Shown: positions 1 to 5,024 of the stretch, piece after piece
Numbering within the stretch: the stretch's first letter is position 1
Layout of the letters: every line of letters begins with the position of its first letter
DNA from: an uncultured Oscillospiraceae bacterium
GTDB lineage: Bacteria; Bacillota; Clostridia; Oscillospirales; Oscillospiraceae
Assembly: GCA_910583885.1 (NCBI GenBank)
Contig: CAJUAC010000112.1
Location: 1-5,907, forward strand
Reading direction: 5' to 3'
Length of the DNA stretch: 5,907 nucleotides
Position numbers and translations under genes: made by a program
Notes under the pieces: model-generated
What the model saw: the letters and a program-made list of their open reading frames with translations, nothing else
The model's database searches: none
Told to the model about the DNA's origin: nothing

Positions 1-174
1 CAAATCGTCCCGCAGCTCTTTGATTTTGGCATCCCGCGCACTGACGGCCTTTTGATATCCGTCGATTGCATCGTTGGCCAGCGCAATGGCCGCGCACCGC
101 CGTTCTTTCACTTCCTGGAGCAGCTGCATGATCTGTTCGGCGGTCATGCCCTCCAGGGCCTCTTTGTTTATCAT
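1..174 (-). CDS. Small hypothetical protein, helical, 3' end cut by window edge
   Basis: Fifty-eight codons are visible from an ATG at 174-172, with no stop before the window edge, so the protein is longer. The start is supported by an AAGGAGG ribosome binding site (complement of 183-189) eight bases upstream. The visible part begins MINKEALEGMTAEQIMQLLQ and is rich in Glu, Lys, Ala and Leu, with no Pro, so it is probably all-helical, possibly a coiled coil. I do not recognise a family. It is the next gene of the early operon after the nuclease but is separated from it by a 209-base gap, unlike the tight spacing of the genes before it. Confidence 0.7.
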   Translation of the reverse strand, partial: MINKEALEGMTAEQIMQLLQEVKERRCAAIALANDAIDGYQKAVSARDAKIKELRDDL

Positions 175-383
175 GTCGATTTCCTCCTTGTTCTCTGGGC
201 GCAACGTTCAAAGCGGAACGGAAACGCCCTGTTTTTTGCCCAGTAACTACTTGCATTTTGGGGTCGGCGAGCCCGCAGCTTGGTTGGCGGGGGCGTCACA
301 GTACCTTTTTTCTGCGGGAGAGCTGTTGCAACGCCTCACGGTGCCCGGGAACGGCAGCGGGCAGGGTAGACCCCGCTGCCGCT
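175..383. other. 209-base intergenic gap in the early operon
   Basis: This is the only sizeable gap in the minus-strand gene cluster. It holds the ribosome binding site of the left-most gene, a strong hairpin next to the nuclease stop (352-381), and no convincing gene or promoter. A minus-strand frame with several Cys residues (247-339) exists but has no ribosome binding site. The gap could be a decayed small gene or an untranslated processing region. Confidence 0.5.
352..381 (-). repeat. Perfect 10-bp inverted repeat just after the nuclease gene
   Basis: CGGCAGCGGG (352-361) and CCCGCTGCCG (372-381) are exact reverse complements around a 10-base loop. On the minus strand the hairpin starts two bases after the nuclease stop codon (386-384). 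No T-run follows it on either strand, so it is not a standard intrinsic terminator. It may stabilise the 3' end of a processed transcript or reduce read-through into the next gene. Confidence 0.6.
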
Positions 384-710
384 CTATGGCTTCGTATGAG
401 CTCGCTCGTATAGCTCCAGCCAATCGGTGAGCCTCATAGTCACCAGCCAAGGTGAGCGGGAGCGCCGGTGGAACAGGCTGGGGACACCACCGAAGCGGGC
501 AGCGTCCCGGATAGCCTGGGCCATAGCCTCCGGGACATTAAGCCGCTCCACCCTCTTGACCTCGATATGTATCCCGGGCAGCCCTACCAAGTCGGGCACT
601 TCGCCATAGGTCTGTAAGCCGCCGCGCTCAACATCATGGCCGTGGTCCCGGAGGATCGCGGCCAGCTCCCGCTCGCCGTCTGCGCCTTTGCGCTGTGATG
701 ATTTGCCCAC
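384..710 (-). CDS. PD-(D/E)xK nuclease, putative Holliday junction resolvase-like
   Basis: This 108-aa protein starts MGKSSQRKGADGERELA and carries the core of a PD-(D/E)xK nuclease: an N-terminal helix with E13/E15, then P39-D40, and E50-V51-K52 nine residues later, with Q65 in the following helix. These match the E...PD...ExK...Q order of small archaeal-type Holliday junction resolvases and related phage nucleases, which cut branched or damaged DNA during replication and recombination using a divalent metal. The start is GTG (710-708), chosen because a GAGGTG ribosome binding site lies seven bases upstream and overlaps the dnaC-like stop codon (TGAGGTG), suggesting coupled translation. Length is normal for a single-domain enzyme. 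Substrate is not shown; other branch-specific or restriction-type nucleases share this fold. Confidence 0.78.
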   Translation of the reverse strand: MGKSSQRKGADGERELAAILRDHGHDVERGGLQTYGEVPDLVGLPGIHIEVKRVERLNVPEAMAQAIRDAARFGGVPSLFHRRSRSPWLVTMRLTDWLELYERAHTKP

Positions 711-721
711 GTCCGAACACC

Positions 722-1558
722 TCAGCCAAGAAGAATGCGCTGTGCAAGCTGCTTTCGTGCTTCAGCATTTCCTCTGCGTCTGCTTGTGCCGATCAGCTTA
801 AGGCGTACAGGGCACATCTCCAGCACACGGTCATAGATACGGGCATACTGCATGGAGGCCGGGTGTTCCAGCTCCTCCATTGTCAGATTGGTGGTCACGA
901 CCACGGGCAGTTTGGAGCTGGCCCGGGCGTCGATGACGTTGAATATCTGTTCCGCAGCATAGGCGCTGTCCCGCTCCACCCCCAGGTCATCCAGAATCAG
1001 CAGCTTGTAAATGGCCAGACGGTCAAGGAGCTTCTGCCGCTCCTGTGTGCCTTGGAGCAGATTCAACAGCCGAGGGAAGTTGGTGGCCGCGACGGGTACC
1101 CGTTTCTCCAGCAAGCCGTTCCCAATGCAGGAAGCATAAAAGCTCTTGCCGGTGCCAACGGTGCCGTGGAATAGAATTCCGATGTTTTCGGTCCGCATCT
1201 CATTCCAGTGCTCGACGTACCGCCGGCAGGCGTCAGATACCTTCGCCTCCGCCCGGTCATCTTGGGCAAAGGTATAACGCAACCCATCGGGGCAGGAAAT
1301 TCCATCCTCGCGGCGGCGGGCCATATCCTGTTTGAACCGCTCCCGCTCGGCTCGCCGTTCCTCCGCTTCGTCCGCCTCGCACTGGCACTTGCAAGCGACC
1401 CTTACCAGTGTTCCAGCTCGCTCTCCTGTGGCTGGGTTGAAGCCCAGCCGCGTTTGCTTCGGTGTGTGACACTTCCCGCAGTACAGAAGCCCATCCGGGC
1501 CTGTATAGTCCCCAGGTGCTTCCTCTGTTTTCATCAGTTGAGCAACGATGTCCTGCAT
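722..1558 (-). CDS. dnaC: DnaC-type AAA+ helicase loader with N-terminal zinc-binding region
   Basis: This is a 278-aa ATPase of the DnaC/IstB class. Seen: an N-terminal C27-x2-C30 pair and a CKCQC cluster (C56, C58, C60), which probably bind zinc; a charged helix at 61-85; Walker A GTVGTGKS (132-139); Walker B LLILDD (186-191); a sensor-1-like VVTTN ending at N224; and RIYDRVLE (240-247), where loaders of this family place the arginine finger. Such proteins deliver the replicative helicase DnaB to the origin; here the partner is probably the host helicase. The start at 1558 is preferred to one 14 codons upstream because AGGAGGG (1570-1564) stands five bases before it. That ribosome binding site overlaps the stop of the replisome-organiser fragment, so the two are coupled, as is usual for phage organiser plus loader pairs. 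Confidence 0.93.
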   Translation of the reverse strand: MQDIVAQLMKTEEAPGDYTGPDGLLYCGKCHTPKQTRLGFNPATGERAGTLVRVACKCQCEADEAEERRAERERFKQDMARRREDGISCPDGLRYTFAQDDRAEAKVSDACRRYVEHWNEMRTENIGILFHGTVGTGKSFYASCIGNGLLEKRVPVAATNFPRLLNLLQGTQERQKLLDRLAIYKLLILDDLGVERDSAYAAEQIFNVIDARASSKLPVVVTTNLTMEELEHPASMQYARIYDRVLEMCPVRLKLIGTSRRRGNAEARKQLAQRILLG

Positions 1559-1568
1559 ATTCACCCTC

Positions 1569-1889
1569 CTATCGTGTGAAGAAATCATCCCCGCTCTCAT
1601 AGTCCGAAGCGGTCTTGACTTCGTTCCTGGTGCCTCCCCTCTGCCATCGCTCCCACTTCTCAGCGTTACGACAGGCAGCTTTCCAGTCTTTCATCTTGCT
1701 TCGGCCAACCATCCAGCCTTTGGCAGCGTAGAAGTCGATAAACTGTTGCGGATCCACCCTACTCCCGCGCTCCCGGACGTAGGCCGCTACTTCTTCCAGC
1801 GTGGGAGGGACAAAATGCGACCGTTGCCCTTTTCCGGGCGTGGGGGTGGGTGCGGGAGCCGCTTGCGGCTCCCCATCACCTATCCTTAC
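1569..1889 (-). pseudogene. C-terminal part of the replisome organiser, out of frame with its N-terminal part
   Basis: A frame of 107 codons is open from 1889 to a TAG at 1571-1569. It encodes a Pro/Thr linker (PQAAPAPTPTPGKG), then a motif-like VPPTLEEVAAYVRERG, FIDFYAAKGWMVG and a Trp-rich KMKDWKAACRNAEKWERW end. This pattern closes many phage replication initiators of Firmicutes. There is no ATG and no ribosome binding site in this frame; the only GTG is inside the conserved part. It is therefore best read as the second half of the protein started at 2268, lying +1 relative to it. The switch of frame must occur between 1890 and 1876. Either the gene is broken, or a ribosomal +1 shift or repeat-length change joins the halves. 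Its stop overlaps the dnaC-like ribosome binding site. Confidence 0.75.
1854..1873 (-). repeat. Perfect 9-bp hairpin just after the premature stop
   Basis: GGGAGCCGC (1854-1862) and GCGGCTCCC (1865-1873) are exact reverse complements with a two-base centre (TT on the + strand). On the minus-strand message the hairpin begins two bases after the TGA (1878-1876) that ends the N-terminal reading frame. It lies inside the linker-coding part of the downstream frame. It is too GC-rich and lacks a T-run, so it is not a terminator. Its position suits a ribosome-pausing element or a replication-slippage aid. Confidence 0.7.
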
Positions 1890-1900
1890 CTAACCTAACC
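1876..1900 (-). repeat. Degenerate pentanucleotide tandem repeat (five GGNNA units) at the frame break
   Basis: Read on the minus strand, 1900 to 1876 consists of five consecutive 5-mers of form GGNNA: GGTTA twice, then GGTAA, GGATA and GGTGA. Because five is not a multiple of three, changing copy number changes the reading frame. With the present five units the organiser frame ends at the TGA in the last unit. One extra GGATA or GGTAA, or two fewer units, would fuse it in frame to the downstream C-terminal part. Confidence 0.75.
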
Positions 1901-2268
1901 TGGGTATCCATTTTGGAAACATTGTGTATACACTCTGTATCCATTTCAGAATCATCGGATAGTTTTACAAGGATTTCCCTGTAAATGCTGGGGCGATATC
2001 GGTCTTTCTGGATGTAATTATTACGGCTCCAGTCTGTGATGTAGGTTACAAGGTCCTCATTCAGCACACGGACAAACCCTTTTGAGGCCAGCACCCGCAG
2101 ATCGTCCTCATTGGCACCTGTGGTACGCATGACAGAAAACGCCTCCACAATACCATCATCGTCTGCTGCCATACCCAGGTCATAGTAAAGCAAGCGGGAC
2201 GTGGGCGGCATTCGCAGAAACCGCGCTGAGCCTATGATGGATTTTGCAAACATACGTCTCTCAGCCAT
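1876..2268 (-). CDS. Phage replisome organiser, N-terminal DNA-binding part (truncated by frame break)
   Basis: This is a 130-aa product starting MAERRMFAKSIIGSARFLRM, the characteristic opening of the phage replisome organiser N-terminal domain, with the usual LYYDLGMAADDDGIVEAF motif following at about residues 27-44 and YITDWSRNNYIQKDRYRPS near 76-94. In this family the N-terminal part is a winged-helix fold that binds the phage origin, and the C-terminal part contacts the helicase loader or helicase. The natural protein would run on past residue 130 through a Pro-rich linker into the frame at 1889-1569, for about 230 residues in all. Here a TGA (1878-1876) stops it within VRLGKDR. The ATG directly follows the stop of the upstream 83-aa gene (TGAATG), with only a distant GGAG, so translation is probably coupled. 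It should bind DNA but lack loader contact if the break is real. Confidence 0.85.
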   Translation of the reverse strand: MAERRMFAKSIIGSARFLRMPPTSRLLYYDLGMAADDDGIVEAFSVMRTTGANEDDLRVLASKGFVRVLNEDLVTYITDWSRNNYIQKDRYRPSIYREILVKLSDDSEMDTECIHNVSKMDTQVRLGKDR

Positions 2269-2520
2269 TCAGCATTCCAACTCCAATACTTTGATTTCTG
2301 TAATGATGTCATAGGCATCAAGGGCAGCATCAGACTGTGACGCAGAATCCAAATTTCCTGAAATATAGCATTTGACCGCTGCGCCCAGGCATTCATTGTC
2401 AAATGCCAGCAGGTCCATTGTCAACCGCTCCATTTTCTCCCTTTTAGTCTCTCGCACCTGTTCCGCCTGCTCCATTTGGAAGATTGTCTCTTCCATAACC
2501 TCCTTTGTGTAGTCGTTCAA
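2269..2520 (-). CDS. Small acidic hypothetical protein, TTG start
   Basis: This 83-aa protein is unrecognised. It is rich in Glu and Lys in its first 35 residues (predicted helix or short coiled coil) and ends in an acidic, hydrophobic stretch DIITEIKVLELEC. The start taken is TTG (2520-2518), seven bases after a GGAGG inside the preceding gene; it overlaps that gene's stop as TTGA, a coupling arrangement. An ATG at codon 9 has AAGGAGG only two bases away, which is too close for efficient use. The stop TGA directly abuts the ATG of the replisome organiser. The position between excisionase-like and replication genes fits an accessory early protein, but no function can be read from the sequence. 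Confidence 0.75.
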   Translation of the reverse strand: MNDYTKEVMEETIFQMEQAEQVRETKREKMERLTMDLLAFDNECLGAAVKCYISGNLDSASQSDAALDAYDIITEIKVLELEC

Positions 2521-2720
2521 ATTCCCGCCTCCGTTCTATTTTCCGCTTGGGCCTTGACCCACTCCCGCAGCCCTTCCACAGAAACGAGAGTGCGCCCGCC
2601 CAGCTTGAAGGATGGGAAACCCTCACGGTTTATGTACTGGTAGATGGTGGGCTTCGACACGCCCAGGAGCCGGGCAGCCTCGGGCGCAGATATGGCCAGA
2701 GGTTCCAATCTGTCAGCCAT
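2517..2720 (-). CDS. Excisionase-family / HTH_17 DNA-binding protein
   Basis: This is a 67-aa single-domain protein with the MerR-like winged-helix pattern of the excisionase family: AISAPEAARLLGVSKPTIYQYI (residues 9-30, helix-turn-helix), then a wing FPSFKLGGRTLVSVEGLREWV (35-55). Such proteins bend DNA at attachment sites to direct the integrase towards excision, or act as small transcription regulators. Start ATG 2720-2718 has AGGAGG eight bases upstream. The preceding gene ends three bases before it and the next gene starts within its stop codon, so it is co-transcribed in the early operon. Because it sits in the repressed operon of an integrase-encoding element, an excisionase role is plausible, but control of the replication genes cannot be excluded. 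Confidence 0.85.
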   Translation of the reverse strand: MADRLEPLAISAPEAARLLGVSKPTIYQYINREGFPSFKLGGRTLVSVEGLREWVKAQAENRTEAGI

Positions 2721-2723
2721 GGT

Positions 2724-2915
2724 CTACGCCTCCTGTTCCAAAATACACGGCCCCAGCACAGCAGCCAATTTTTCGGCTGTTTCCCGGCTACAGCTCTTTC
2801 CCGTCTTGACAGCGGTGACGGTACCCCGGGAAACACCGGCCCGTTCTGCGAGTTTATTGCCATTCAGATCAAGCCTTACCAGAGCAGCAGCAAACTGTTC
2901 CCTGTTAATACGCAT
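2724..2915 (-). CDS. Cro-like XRE-family HTH regulator
   Basis: This is a 63-aa protein that is almost entirely one Cro/C1-type helix-turn-helix: NKLAERAGVSRGTVTAVKTGKSC (residues 20-42) holds the turn and recognition helix, followed by a closing helix RETAEKLAAVLG (44-55). It is the first gene of the minus-strand operon, divergent from the larger repressor gene, which is the position of Cro in lambda-like switches. AGGAGG (complement of 2924-2929) lies eight bases before the ATG (2915-2913). It probably binds operators in the 2916-3050 region and antagonises the repressor. This role is inferred from position; the domain itself is clear. Confidence 0.88.
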   Translation of the reverse strand: MRINREQFAAALVRLDLNGNKLAERAGVSRGTVTAVKTGKSCSRETAEKLAAVLGPCILEQEA

Positions 2916-2938
2916 GGTTTACACCTCCTGTTAAACTC

Positions 2939-2952
2939 AAAAGATTGCAAGC
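2939..2952 (-). promoter_or_regulatory. Candidate operator, copy 1 (GCTTGCAANNTTTT)
   Basis: On the minus strand this reads GCTTGCAATCTTTT, the same 12 fixed bases as the site at 3002-3015 but inverted, centred on the palindrome TTGCAA. It lies just downstream of the minus-strand -10 box, over the expected transcription start (about 2948), so a bound repressor would block the early operon. Confidence 0.55.
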
Positions 2953-2954
2953 CA

Positions 2955-2983
2955 AAATTACCACATTCAAAAAGCTTTGTCAA
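2955..2983 (-). promoter_or_regulatory. Early-operon promoter (leftward)
   Basis: The minus strand has a perfect -35 TTGACA (2983-2978), a 17-base spacer, and TAATTT (2960-2955) preceded by an extended -10 TG (TGG before the hexamer). Transcription would start near 2948 and run through the Cro-like gene and the replication genes. The candidate operator 2939-2952 overlaps the start point. Confidence 0.7.
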
Positions 2984-3001
2984 CAATTTTTACAAACAAA
3001 T

Positions 3002-3015
3002 GCTTGCAAAGTTTT
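3002..3015 (+). promoter_or_regulatory. Candidate operator, copy 2 (GCTTGCAANNTTTT)
   Basis: GCTTGCAAAGTTTT on the + strand, an inverted partner of the site at 2939-2952. It covers the possible -35 of the rightward repressor promoter, so binding here could give autoregulation. Confidence 0.55.
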
Positions 3016-3032
3016 TCGGTCTGTGCTATGGT
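3004..3032 (+). promoter_or_regulatory. Possible repressor promoter (rightward)
   Basis: TTGCAA (3004-3009), 17 bases, TATGGT (3027-3032). The predicted start near 3039 would put the ribosome binding site GAGG (3039-3042) at the very 5' end of the message, giving a very short leader, which makes this assignment uncertain. Confidence 0.4.
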
Positions 3033-3050
3033 TGTGGTGAGGTGATGCGT

Positions 3051-3716
3051 ATGACTACCGGGCAACTCATAAAGGCAGCCAGAAAACAAGCCGGCCTAAC
3101 CCAGATGGAATTGGCAGAAAAACTTGGGATTCCGTATCAAAGCGTAGGACAATGGGAACGGGATGTTCGCAATCCTAAGTATGAATCGCTTTGTCGGATA
3201 GCGGATGCCTTGAATACATCGGTTTCTTATCTCCTGGGACAAGATGGAACAAGGGTTGCACCAGATGTGCATCAGGTTTTTATTGAGCGTTTGTTGCAAG
3301 AACTCTCAAACTCCAGCACTGATGACGTAGAGGCATCGTGTAATGCTGTGTTAAGTCCAGGGAGGCAGTTGACCGTGGAGCGGATGAAGCAAATCGCTGG
3401 TGAACTTGGTGTCACGCTTGATTATCTTACAGGCCTCACAGATGACCCAGAAACGCAGCGGATTTCTCTGATTGACGGAGACCTCATAGACGCAGTTGCA
3501 ACGGCTGATGATGAACTGATTGAGGCCGTACATCAGGTATGCGGGATGGATAAGTACAAAATCGCCGAATGTTACGCAGCAGGAAACCTGATGGAAGCCT
3601 GGAATCCAGCAAAAATAGATATCGTTCGTGAATACATCAAGGACAGTCAAATCGTTCTGCAAAAAATGTTTGCCGCCCTGGTTAAACCCGCAGATGCGGA
3701 CGAGGGGACAAAATAA
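3051..3716 (+). CDS. XRE-family repressor with a second, degenerate HTH-like segment
   Basis: This is a 221-aa protein. Residues 5-63 form a clear Cro/C1 helix-turn-helix: GLTQMELAEKLGIPYQSVGQWE (15-36), RNPKYESLCRIADAL (40-54), SYLLG (59-63). Residues 77-133 look like a decayed second copy: FIERLLQEL, then LTVERMKQIAGELGVTLDYLTGLTDDPE, which matches the closing helices of an XRE domain. The remainder (135-221) is acidic and helical with no LexA/S24 Ser-Lys protease motif, so induction by RecA-driven self-cleavage is unlikely. Start ATG 3051 is chosen over 3045 because GAGG (3039-3042) is eight bases away from the former and only two from the latter. It is divergent from the Cro-like gene and upstream of the integrase on the same strand, the standard place for the lysogeny repressor. 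Its base composition is visibly more AT-rich than the integrase. Confidence 0.85.
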   Translation: MTTGQLIKAARKQAGLTQMELAEKLGIPYQSVGQWERDVRNPKYESLCRIADALNTSVSYLLGQDGTRVAPDVHQVFIERLLQELSNSSTDDVEASCNAVLSPGRQLTVERMKQIAGELGVTLDYLTGLTDDPETQRISLIDGDLIDAVATADDELIEAVHQVCGMDKYKIAECYAAGNLMEAWNPAKIDIVREYIKDSQIVLQKMFAALVKPADADEGTK

Positions 3717-3750
3717 AAAACCGCCCCGGTGCTGGAACACCGAAGCGGTT
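3711..3750 (-). terminator. Intrinsic terminator facing leftward, against the neighbouring genes
   Basis: AACCGC (3719-3724) pairs with GCGGTT (3745-3750) and CGGTG (3727-3731) with CACCG (3738-3742), with a 2x2 internal loop and a six-base loop. On the minus strand the hairpin is followed by TTTTTT, A, TTT (3720-3711), a proper U-tract. On the + strand only two Ts follow. It would therefore stop antisense transcription entering the repressor gene, although both flanking genes are on the + strand. Confidence 0.6.
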
Positions 3751-3821
3751 AAGATGCGCAAAATACCAAGCGGTCAAACAAGGCATCTTTACGCCCTTTG
3801 ATTGTACCATATCCGGGCGTA
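3751..3821. repeat. Two abutting inverted repeats in the integrase leader
   Basis: AAGATGC (3751-3757) is the reverse complement of GCATCTT (3783-3789), with 25 bases between. Immediately next, TACGCCC (3790-3796) is the reverse complement of GGGCGTA (3815-3821), with 18 bases between. The second hairpin ends ten bases before the integrase ribosome binding site (AAAGGAG 3831-3837). AAGCGGT also occurs twice (3743-3749, 3768-3774), giving an alternative partner for the terminator arm. I see no good promoter here. Leader structure controlling integrase output, or protein-binding sites, are both possible. Confidence 0.45.
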
Positions 3822-3845
3822 GGGTGCAAGAAAGGAGTTTTCAAA

Positions 3846-5024
3846 ATGGCCAGAAAAAGCAGCAGGGGAGCCCAGGGGAGCGGGACGATCCGAAAAAAGA
3901 CCGTCACCCGCTCGGGCAAAGAGTACACCTACTGGGAGGCCAGGATCACCACAGGCCGGGATCCCGGAACCGGCAAGCAGATCCAGCGGTCTTTCACCGG
4001 CAAGACGCAAAAGGAAGTCCGAGAGAAGATGCAGGTTGCAGCCGTGGAGGTCAACCAGGGCACCTATACCGCCCCGCAGCGCATGACGGTGGGGCAATGG
4101 CTGGATGTGTGGGCATCTGACTACCTGGGCGCGGTCAAGCCCTCCACCGTCCGCAACTACCGGGACCTGATCCGGCTGCACATCAAGCCCGCCCTGGGCG
4201 CGGTCCGGCTCCAGGACATACACGCCCACACGGTTCAGAATTTCATCAATGGCATAGACCGCGCCCCGGCTACGGTGCGCCTGATCTGCGGCGTTCTGAG
4301 CGCGGCATTGGAAAAGGCCGTGGAGCTGGGCTATATTCCGCAGAACCCAATCAAGCGGTGTACGCTTCCTCGGAAGGAGCAGAAGGAGATTCACCCGCTT
4401 GATGATGGGGAAGTAGCCGCGCTGCTGGCGGCGGCAAAGGGCGGGGAGCTGGAGCACTTTATCACCGTGGCGCTCTTTACGGGTATGCGTATGTCTGAGC
4501 TGTTGGGCCTTACCTGGGACTGCGTAGACTACAACAGCGGCACGATCACCGTCAACAAGCAGCTTGCGCCCCCGGCCCAGCGGAAAGCAGGGGAGGTGTT
4601 CACCACACCGAAAAGCCACAAGCCCCGGACCGTGGCGACGGCTCCGTCGGTGCTTGCCGAGCTGAAGGCCCAGCGGCGGCGGCAGATCGAAAACCAGCTT
4701 CGGGCCGGTCCCATGTGGGACAACGCCCACAACCTGATCTTCACCAATGCGACCGGCGGGCCGATGCCGCAGCGGGATATAGAACGGCTGTTCCGGGCCG
4801 TGGCAGACGCCGCAGGGCTGGAGGGTATGCGCTTCCATGACTGCCGCCATACGTTCGCCGTGAACGCCCTCCGGGCCGGGGACGATGTAAAGACCGTTCA
4901 GGGGAACTTGGGCCACGCCACCGCCGCCTTTACGCTGGACCGCTACGGCCATTTTACGGAGGCCATGCAGCAGGCCAGCGCGGCCCGCATGGAGCGGTTT
5001 ATCAAGGACGTGTTGGAGCTGTAA
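3846..5024 (+). CDS. int: Tyrosine recombinase (integrase), Tn916/phage Int type
   Basis: This 392-aa site-specific recombinase catalyses integration and, with an excisionase, excision of the element. Residues about 10-75 form the arm-binding N-terminal domain (WEARITTGRDPGTGKQ, then SFTGKTQKEV). Residues 80-170 are the SAM-like core-binding domain (MTVGQWLDVWASDYL...). The catalytic domain follows with the full set of active-site residues: R215 in TGMRMSE, K256 in TTPKSHKPR, H331 and R334 in FHDCRHTF, H357 in LGHA, and nucleophile Y367 in DRYGHF. Start ATG 3846 has AAAGGAG eight bases upstream; a longer frame to 3798 is not needed. The length suits the Tn916 Int group. It lies next to the element end, beside the interrupted parB gene, as integrases usually do. 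No intrinsic terminator separates it from the repressor in the + direction, so part of its transcription may come from read-through. Confidence 0.96.
   Translation: MARKSSRGAQGSGTIRKKTVTRSGKEYTYWEARITTGRDPGTGKQIQRSFTGKTQKEVREKMQVAAVEVNQGTYTAPQRMTVGQWLDVWASDYLGAVKPSTVRNYRDLIRLHIKPALGAVRLQDIHAHTVQNFINGIDRAPATVRLICGVLSAALEKAVELGYIPQNPIKRCTLPRKEQKEIHPLDDGEVAALLAAAKGGELEHFITVALFTGMRMSELLGLTWDCVDYNSGTITVNKQLAPPAQRKAGEVFTTPKSHKPRTVATAPSVLAELKAQRRRQIENQLRAGPMWDNAHNLIFTNATGGPMPQRDIERLFRAVADAAGLEGMRFHDCRHTFAVNALRAGDDVKTVQGNLGHATAAFTLDRYGHFTEAMQQASAARMERFIKDVLEL

Noticed and set aside
247..450. 67-aa minus-strand frame with a Cys-containing tail (possible small zinc-binding protein)
   Set aside because: It overlaps the nuclease gene, its start has no ribosome binding site, and the Cys spacing does not form a clear motif. 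A decayed gene remains possible.
695..1174. Plus-strand frames across the DnaC-like gene (695-1174, 1045-1335, 1208-1579)
   Set aside because: They are shadows of a clearly conserved AAA+ gene; no ribosome binding sites or domains are seen.
1559..1600. 14-codon upstream extension of the DnaC-like protein
   Set aside because: It overlaps the organiser's 3' end and lacks a good ribosome binding site, whereas the ATG at 1558 has AGGAGGG at proper spacing.
2505..3044. N-terminal extension of the repressor frame
   Set aside because: It overlaps three well-supported minus-strand genes and the divergent promoter region; the ribosome binding site and domain start support 3051.
3789..4952. 387-codon open frame on the minus strand
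   Set aside because: It is fully antisense to the integrase, which has all catalytic residues. The product is low-complexity Pro/Gly/Arg/His-rich with no recognisable domain, as expected for the reverse of a GC-rich gene.
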